DNA of 64,000 nucleotides from Dreissena polymorpha (taxonomy: Eukaryota > Mollusca > Bivalvia > Myida > Dreissenidae). This document shows, one piece after another, positions 58,000 to 64,000 of this stretch; the stretch's first letter is position 1; each line of letters begins with the position of its first letter. The notes beneath the pieces were generated by a model. The model saw only the letters and a list, made by a program, of their open reading frames with translations, made no database searches and had not been told where the DNA came from. Both the position numbers and the translations under genes were made by a program. The stretch spans positions 54,861,563-54,925,562 of the forward strand of contig NC_068357.1 in NCBI RefSeq assembly GCF_020536995.1, in the 5' to 3' direction.

Positions 58000-58577
58000 G
58001 CTACTTACTTTAGTTTTGACAGTTTGTATTCACCAACAATACTTTCCGTCATGGTTTTATATGTTTACTCACTACCGGTACTTTTAACACAGTTTGGAAC
58101 ACAATCACTGACATTACTGACTCAGCAGATATAGGCTATGGCCCTTTGATTAGAAATAATTTGTGATTGACTGATATTGAGGCCAAACAAGCATGGCCAT
58201 GTTTCTATCTTTCTTAGAACTTTTTTGACCCAGTAAAATCCTGTTATTTAATAGTGAAGTTCTAGCCCATTCATTATAGTATGTGTCAAGTAGCACTTGA
58301 GCATGTGTTCATAGTGTTTCCATTGTGATAGCAAATTTGTCAGAGATAGCTCTTCAGGTTAATCAAATATATAATATCATACCTTCAAAATAGCAAATCA
58401 ATTATACATTTCAATTTAAAAGATTTTTCCAAATATTTTCAAATTTGGAGGGCATGGAATAGGTGTCACACATCATTGTGATTATTGCTATTGCTTCTTT
58501 ATCAATAAAACACTTACCGGGTATTCACAAAATAGTTCAAAACCATGGTACCTGATAATCCAATAAATACCTTTCAG
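58000..58577. other. Intron of candidate gene, no feature
   Basis: AT-rich intronic sequence leading to the acceptor at 58576-58577. Confidence 0.35.
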
Positions 58578-58668
58578 GCAAGGAAATGCTGCTGAAGTTA
58601 GGAAGCAGATTTCCTCAACCATTTTCAATGAACTTCCAAAGAGTGTGAGTGGTGTCAACCTAACTGAG
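58578..58668 (+). CDS. Candidate second exon of an unidentified gene
   Basis: Acceptor ACCTTTCAG at 58571-58577 and strong donor GAG|GTAAGC at 58669. 91 nt; after one leading base it reads QGNAAEVRKQISSTIFNELP then KSVSGVNLTE with no stop. The leading G completes the Arg codon left open at 57098, giving LDRQGNAAE across the junction. It ends in phase 0. Later exons were not identified here and may lie beyond the window. Amphipathic helical text; family not recognised. Confidence 0.6.
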
Positions 58669-59750
58669 GTAAGCTTGTGTGCATTCATATATACTTCTGT
58701 GATACATTTATTATTTAATTTCAGGGGTCTCGCGAGTGAGCGAAGTGGGCAATTTCTTTGCCCAATTAATCTTAACTTCACACATTAATTTCATGAAGGC
58801 ATAGTGATTTCTCCTCCTTTTAATGATTTACTTTGTGCCAGACATTGACTGATTAAAATCAATTTGATGTGGAACATTGACACAGGAGGATTCTCAGCCA
58901 TAAGTTTGTCCATTTACAGGTCATGCAAAGTTGAACATTCAAAAGAACAGTCTGGAGCTATTACACTTCTTGAAATTGTTAAAAGATGATGCCTTGATTA
59001 ATTGCCTTCTGCTGGCTACCAATAACTATGATTCAGCAAAGTTAAATGACCCATTAAAATAATACTCAAGAATGATCAAATGGGAAGAGGTAACCTAGCA
59101 TTGGCAATAAATATGGGGCTCATTTACAGGTCTTATCTGTTATCTCTGCTGTAATTTTTAATGAATTTTTAACTTAAAGCAAATATTTGTAACAAAATAT
59201 AAATTTGATTTAATGTTGAATTGCTTAAAATTTAAAAGGAAGTAAATTAGTAAAAAGATTCTGAACATTTCTGGTTTTGTTACAATTGTAGTTTTAATTG
59301 ATACACCTGTTCAGGAAAAAAAATAAGTTAAAAGAACCATCATAATTTACAATCAATGACAAAGAAGAAAAATGTAGGTTTTATACACATGTCTTATTAT
59401 AAATGAAATGCAGCTTTTTGAAATCCACCATCCATTTCAGTCTCTATTATAGAAATTATTTCAGCAGTAATGAGGCTTACCAGTTATTACATAAATAGCA
59501 TGTGATTTAAGTATTAAATATATAAATTAAACTCAGTTTAATACATGAATAACACAACATTAACACTTAAGTGTGTGTGTTTGTATTTGTAAATGTTGTC
59601 CCCAAAAGTGGGAAATGAGAGTTGTTTCTGATTAAATTTAATGATTATTGGCATGGTGTAATGAGGGGTATAAAATAAGTGTAGAATTGATTGAACGCTG
59701 AACAGAAACCATTTTATCTTTTAGTTGCCTCACTTGTCCCTAATTTTAGC
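58669..59750. other. Intron or intergenic, no feature
   Basis: AT-rich; several TTTACAG and TTTCAG acceptor-like words but no open coding segment after them. Confidence 0.35.
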
Positions 59751-60797
59751 TGAAGGAAAACTCACTTCTTCCTCAAATTTGAACCTAGGCTGAGCCCTTA
59801 ATCTATCTTTCAAAGCAAATTATACGTAAAACTAAGATCTATGATGCAAATGTACCACTTCTCCCTATTTTGGCTTTAGGGAGAAGTGACTTCTCCCTAA
59901 ATTTTGAGCCTAGCTAGACCCCTGAATTTATTAGTCTTACATCATAGAAAATACCCAGCACAATGATGTTTGTGCTAGCCTTTAGGAAGTTATAAAAAAA
60001 AGGGTAATTCAAGACACATTTTGCTGTTCCCCTACTAAAATGATTTCTTATGCCCTCAGTAGGGTGGCTTATAGCAGTTGAACTGTCAGTCCATCTGCCT
60101 GTCTGTCAGTCTGTGCGTCCGTCCGAAAACTTTAACATTTGCCATAACTTTTGCAATATTGAAGATAGCAACTTGATATTTGGCATTTGAAGGAAAACTC
60201 ACTTCTTCCTCAAATTTGAACCTAGGCTGAGCCCTGAATCTATCTTTTAAAGCAAAATATACGTTAAACTAAGATCTATGATGCAAATGTACCATTTCTC
60301 CAAAAGAAGTTACCACTTCTCCCTATTTTGGCTTTTAGGGAGAAGTGACTTCTCCTTAATTTTTTAGCCTAGCTAGACCCCTGTATTTATTAGTCTTACA
60401 TCATAGAAAATACCCAGCACAATGATGTTTGTGCTAGCCTTTAGGAAGTTATAAAAAAAAGGGTAATTCAAGACACATTTTGCTGTTCCCCTACTAAAAT
60501 GATTTTTTATGCCCTCCAATTCAAACATTGCACTTTCCTGACTGTACATATTATAAATATTAAATGTTTTATTCTTTTAACTGCACTCTCACGATCACCT
60601 TGTATATAACAAATGTACCAGTATGCTCCAGAGTGAGATTAGTACATCACATGGAAGAAGAAGAAGAAGAGTAGGGTGGCATATAGCAGTTGAACTGTCA
60701 GTCCATCTGCCTGTCAGTCAGTCTGTGTGTCCGTCCGAAAACTTTTACATTTGCCATAACTTTTGCAATATTGAAGATAGCAACTTGATATTTGGCA
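59751..60797 (+). repeat. Tandem duplication of a 437-bp segment
   Basis: Copy 1 59751-60187 and copy 2 60188-60797 both start TGAAGGAAAACTCACTTC and end at CAACTTGATATTTGGCAT. Each includes CACTTCTCCCTATTTTGGC and the start of a reversed family C element (TTATGCCCTC..GTAGGGTGG). Copy 2 is about 173 bp longer, through a LINE-tail insertion and a 21-bp local duplication. Confidence 0.85.
60515..60671 (+). mobile_element. LINE 3'-tail insertion
   Basis: CAATTCAAACATTGCACTTTC through ACTGCACTCTCACGATCACC and CTCCAGAGTGAG to a GAAGAAGAAGAAGAG tail matches the 3' end of the LINE at 36590-38255. It splits TTATGCCCTC from TAGGGTGGC, which are adjacent in the sister copy at 60052-60067. This is a severely 5'-truncated retrotransposed copy. 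Confidence 0.85.
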
Positions 60798-60955
60798 TTC
60801 ATGATGTGTATCTCATGGAGCTGCACATTTTGAGTGGTGAAAGGTCAAGGTGATCCTTCAAGGTCAAAGGTCAAAAAACAAAATCCAAGGGAAGTAACAA
60901 GCTTTAAAGGAAGATAATTTCTATTTTATATCATCTGGCAGGTACAGGTCATTTT
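60798..60955 (-). repeat. Remainder of a reversed family C element
   Basis: GTATCTCATGGAGCTGCACA, a perfect AGGTCAAAGGTCA at 60861-60873, and CAAGGGAAGTAACAAGC, as in the copy at 24230-24300. Confidence 0.55.
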
Positions 60956-60969
60956 CACAAGGGAAGTAA

Positions 60970-62726
60970 TACAGTCGAAACCCGTCTCGAACTGGTCGGG
61001 ACCGGCAACAATAGTTCGAGCCATCCGGAATTCGAGCCATCCGATTTCCTATAAACTTTTGTTTACAAACAAGTCTGCAGTACATTTTCACCTCCAGTTG
61101 AAGAGTACACATATTGCTTAAACTCCGTACTACTTCGCACTACTTAATGCTTTTGAATTCATAAGTTAATAAGAAACAAATTTATACTTAATACTTTAAT
61201 TTATGAATATTTTAATAAAACAGTTACAAATACTATGAACAAAAAGCATTTAGTAAATATCAGCATTTTTTTAGCGTAGAACATTTTAAGGTAACACAGA
61301 GCACTAAATAACAAAAAATGCATCAGGGACATATTGTTTTTGCCCTGTCTGTTGGTTGGTCTGTCTGTCTGTCTGTCTGTTTGCGCCAACTTTAACATTT
61401 GCAATAACTTTTGCAATATTGAAGATAGCAACTTGATATTTGGCATGCATATGTATCTCATGGAGCTGCACATTTTTGAGTTGTGAAAGCTCAAGGTCAA
61501 GGTCATCCTTCAAGGTCAAAGGTCAAATATATGGGTCAAAATCGCTAATTTAATTTACACTTTTGCAGTATTTCAATATTCAAGATAGCAACTTGATATT
61601 TGGCATGCATGTGTATCTCATGGAGCTGCACATTTTGAGTGGTGAAAGGTCATCCTTCAAGGTCAGAGGTCAAATATATGTGGCCAAAATCGCTCATTTT
61701 ATGAGTACTTTTGCAATATTGAAGATAGCAACTTGATATTTGGCATGCATGTGTATCTCATGGAGCTGCACATTTTGAGTGGTGAAAGGTCAAGGTCATC
61801 CTTCAAGGTCAGAGGTCAAATATATGTGGCCCAAATCGCTTATTTTATAAATACTTTTGCAATATTGAATATAGAAACTTGATTTTTGGAATGCATGTGC
61901 ATCTCATGGAGCTGCACATTTTGAGTGGTGAAAGGTCAAGGTCAAGGTCATCCTTCAAGGTCAGAGGTCAAATATATCTGGCCCAAATCGCTTATTTTAT
62001 GAATACTTTTGCAGTATTGAAGATAGCAACTTGATATTTGGCATGCATGTGTATCTCATGGAGCTGCACATTTGAGTGGTGAGAGGTCAAGGTCATCCTT
62101 CACAAGGTCAAGGTCATCCTTCAAGGTCAAATATCATATAGGGGGACATTGTGTTTCACAAACACATCTTGTTTGAAGAATGACATTATGTCCGTCATTA
62201 TGTTGCCTCCCGTAGCTGTCTTTGAGAAACGAAGCTTTTTAGAGATTTTTGTTCTGTTCATTTAGCCGTTGCAGCCATTATGATAAAGAATCGGCAAGAA
62301 CGCCAGCTCTTATACAAAATGTCATCTTTTACTCAAATCAATTAATAATTGAGGAGGTGACATGTTAGCAAACAGGTGTTAAATCAATTATTGCGAGCCT
62401 TTAATCAAGCAATCATAATCGATTAACAGTTTATGCGACCGGTGTTAAATCAATTTGTGCGTGCCTTTAATCAAGCGGTCCTAATCATATAACACTTTTT
62501 GGGACCCAAAGCGAGTTCAAGCCTTCCGAACAAAAGAACGGGTTAAAACTGTAGCCGGGACTGTGAAAACAGTTCAAGCCATCCAATAAATCGAGCCAGG
62601 CGAGTTTGAGCCATCCGACAAAATTTTATATAAATATATCGGCATACAGAATCGGTGCTTTAATGCGAGTTCGAGCCAACCGGAAATTCGCGCCAAGCGA
62701 GTTCGAGCCATCGGGTTTCGACTGTA
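60970..62726. mobile_element. TA-flanked pogo/mariner-like MITE with a nested family C element
   Basis: Ends TACAGTCGAAACCCG and GGGTTTCGACTGTA, with subterminal TTCGAGCCATCCG repeats at both sides; same family as 110-674. A reversed family C element interrupts it at about 61310-62175. Without the insert it is about 0.9 kb. No transposase frame seen. Confidence 0.7.
61310..62175 (-). mobile_element. Family C element (reverse), nested
   Basis: On the minus strand it starts AACAAGATGTGTTTGTGAAAC (62175) and has about five units with GAGATACACATGCATGCC. The (GACAGACAGACA)n block is at 61352-61380, and the 3' hairpin is degraded (ATGCATCAGGGACAT). Contains AGGTCAAAGGTCA at 61513-61525. Confidence 0.7.
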
Positions 62727-62734
62727 TTTTTTAA

Positions 62735-63135
62735 AGGGAAATAATATTTTTATATAGTTTTTGCACTTTTCGTCAGTCTGTCTGTCAGTCTGTCACACTT
62801 TCCGTGTCCGCTCTCTAATTCAAATAGTTTTCATCCGATCTTTACCAAACTTGGTCAGAAGTGTATCTAGACAATATCTAGATCAAGTTCAAATATGGGT
62901 CATACCGGGTCCAAAACTAGGTCACGGGGTCACTTAGTGCATTTCAAGGATTTACAAATGTAGCATGGTGTCCGCTCTCTTATTGAAGTAGTTTTCATCT
63001 GATCTTTACCAAACTTGGTCAGAAGTTGTATCAAGACAATATCTAGCTCAAGTTTGAATATGGGTCATGCCCGGTAAAAAACTAGGTCACGGGGTCACTT
63101 TGTGCATTTCAAGGATTTAGCATGGTGTCCTGTCT
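62735..63135 (-). mobile_element. Family G element (reverse), two units
   Basis: GTCAGTCTGTCTGTCAGTCTG block, then two units with CATCCGATCTTTACCAAACT and CTAGGTCACGGGGTCACTTA. Related to 22505-22821. Confidence 0.6.
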
Positions 63136-63136
63136 C

Positions 63137-63335
63137 TAATTATACCCCCATTACTGGTAATGGGAGCTTTATAGGAGTCACTTTGTCGGTCTGTCTGTCG
63201 GTCTGTCCTGAAATTTCATCCGATCTTCACCAAACTTGGTCACAAGTTGTATCTAGATGATGTCTAGGTCAAGTTTGAATATGGGTCATGCCAGGTCAAA
63301 AACTAGGTCACGGGATAACTTAGTGTGTTTTAAAC
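63137..63335 (-). mobile_element. Family G-like element end
   Basis: Stem TACCCCCATTACT..AGTAATGGG-like at 63140-63165 followed by GTCGGTCTGTCTGTCGGTC and one unit (CCGATCTTCACCAAACTTG). It merges into family D units to the right. Confidence 0.5.
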
Positions 63336-63339
63336 CGAA

Positions 63340-64000
63340 AGTTTGTCCGCACCATAACTATGTCATTTATCGTTAGATTTTAAAATGACTTGGTACATTT
63401 GTTCACCATCATGGGACAGTGTGTCGTGTGAAAAAAGTACGTTTATATCTCCAAGGTCAAGGTCACTCTTGGGGTTCAAAGGTCAAATGCTTGTCCGTGT
63501 CATAACTTTGTAATTAATTGAGAGATTTTAAATCCATATGGCGAATTTGTTCACCATCAGTGGACGGTGTGTCGCGCGAAAGAATTACATCAATATCTTC
63601 AAGGTCAAGGTCACACTTTGAGTTCAACAATCATAAATTTGCTTGTCCAGGCCATAACTATGCCACTCATTGTAAGATTTTTAAATTATTTTGCACATTT
63701 GTTCACCATAATTGGATGGTGTGTTGCGCGAAAGAATTACGTCGATATCTCCAACGTCATGGTCACACTTAAAGTTCAGAGGTCAAAACTGGCCTTAAAT
63801 GAGCTTGTCCGGGCCATAACAATGTCGTTCATTGTGATATTTAAAAATCATTTGGCACATTTGTTCACCATCATTGGAGTGTTTGTCGCGTGAAAGAATT
63901 ACGTCAATATCTCCAAGGTCAAGGTCAGGCTTTGAGATCAAAGGTAAAAGAATGGCCATAAGTGAGCTTGTCCGGGCCAAAACTATGTGTTTCATTGTGA
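63340..64000 (-). repeat. Family D units (reverse), running off the window
   Basis: Five units of about 135-145 bp with TTGTTCACCATCATGGGAC, GTGTGTCGCGCGAAAGAATT and TCAAGGTCAAGGTCA. Small frames in this block are repeat by-products. It continues past the window end. Confidence 0.65.

Overview
The window looks like invertebrate animal nuclear DNA, most likely from a bivalve mollusc. It is AT-rich, has long introns with GT/AG splice sites, and is packed with short non-autonomous repeats built on the wording 'TTGACCTTGAAGGATGACC' and 'GAGATACACATGCATGCC'. I recall these repeats, and the palindromic 'TTAGCCTGTGCAGTCCGCA' family, from Dreissena-type heterodont bivalves. That assignment is recall, not a search.

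Left part, about 6.1-29.4 kb, minus strand: one large host gene for a TRIM-NHL protein. A 2.36-kb first coding exon encodes RING, two B-boxes, a coiled coil and a low-complexity linker. Five small exons encode the C-terminal NHL propeller: 26573-26733, 19606-19759, 13683-13825, 10826-10984 and 6170-6409. All splice phases agree. Three of the NHL exons nevertheless carry a small frame shift, so the gene is either freshly disabled in this haplotype or contains assembly errors. Its introns hold two striking tandem arrays. One is a 2.9-kb, 37-bp minisatellite with an E-box (CACGTG) in most units. The other is a 61-bp array of about 18 copies made from the acceptor and first 38 nt of the third exon.

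Interspersed throughout: a superfamily of elements that begin AACAAGA plus a small hairpin, contain core tandem repeats and a simple-sequence block, and end in a hairpin followed by TAAAAA. They are often nested in one another, up to three deep at 23.8-24.9 kb. There are also piggyBac-like, Kolobok-like and Tc1/mariner-pogo-like non-autonomous elements, two copies of a tRNA-derived SINE family, and several LINE fragments.

Middle part, about 39.2-51.2 kb: long inverted repeats of about 315 bp bound an unclassified element. A young 8.55-kb Ty3/gypsy LTR retrotransposon with nearly identical 663-bp LTRs has inserted in it. Right part, 51.2-64 kb: a LINE remnant, an orphan host-like exon (minus strand), a 4.2-kb inverted-repeat element containing a second nested one, the first two exons of an unidentified plus-strand gene (57070 and 58578), a 67-bp palindrome, and more nested repeats.

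No bacterial features, rRNA genes, functional tRNA genes or CRISPR arrays were seen.
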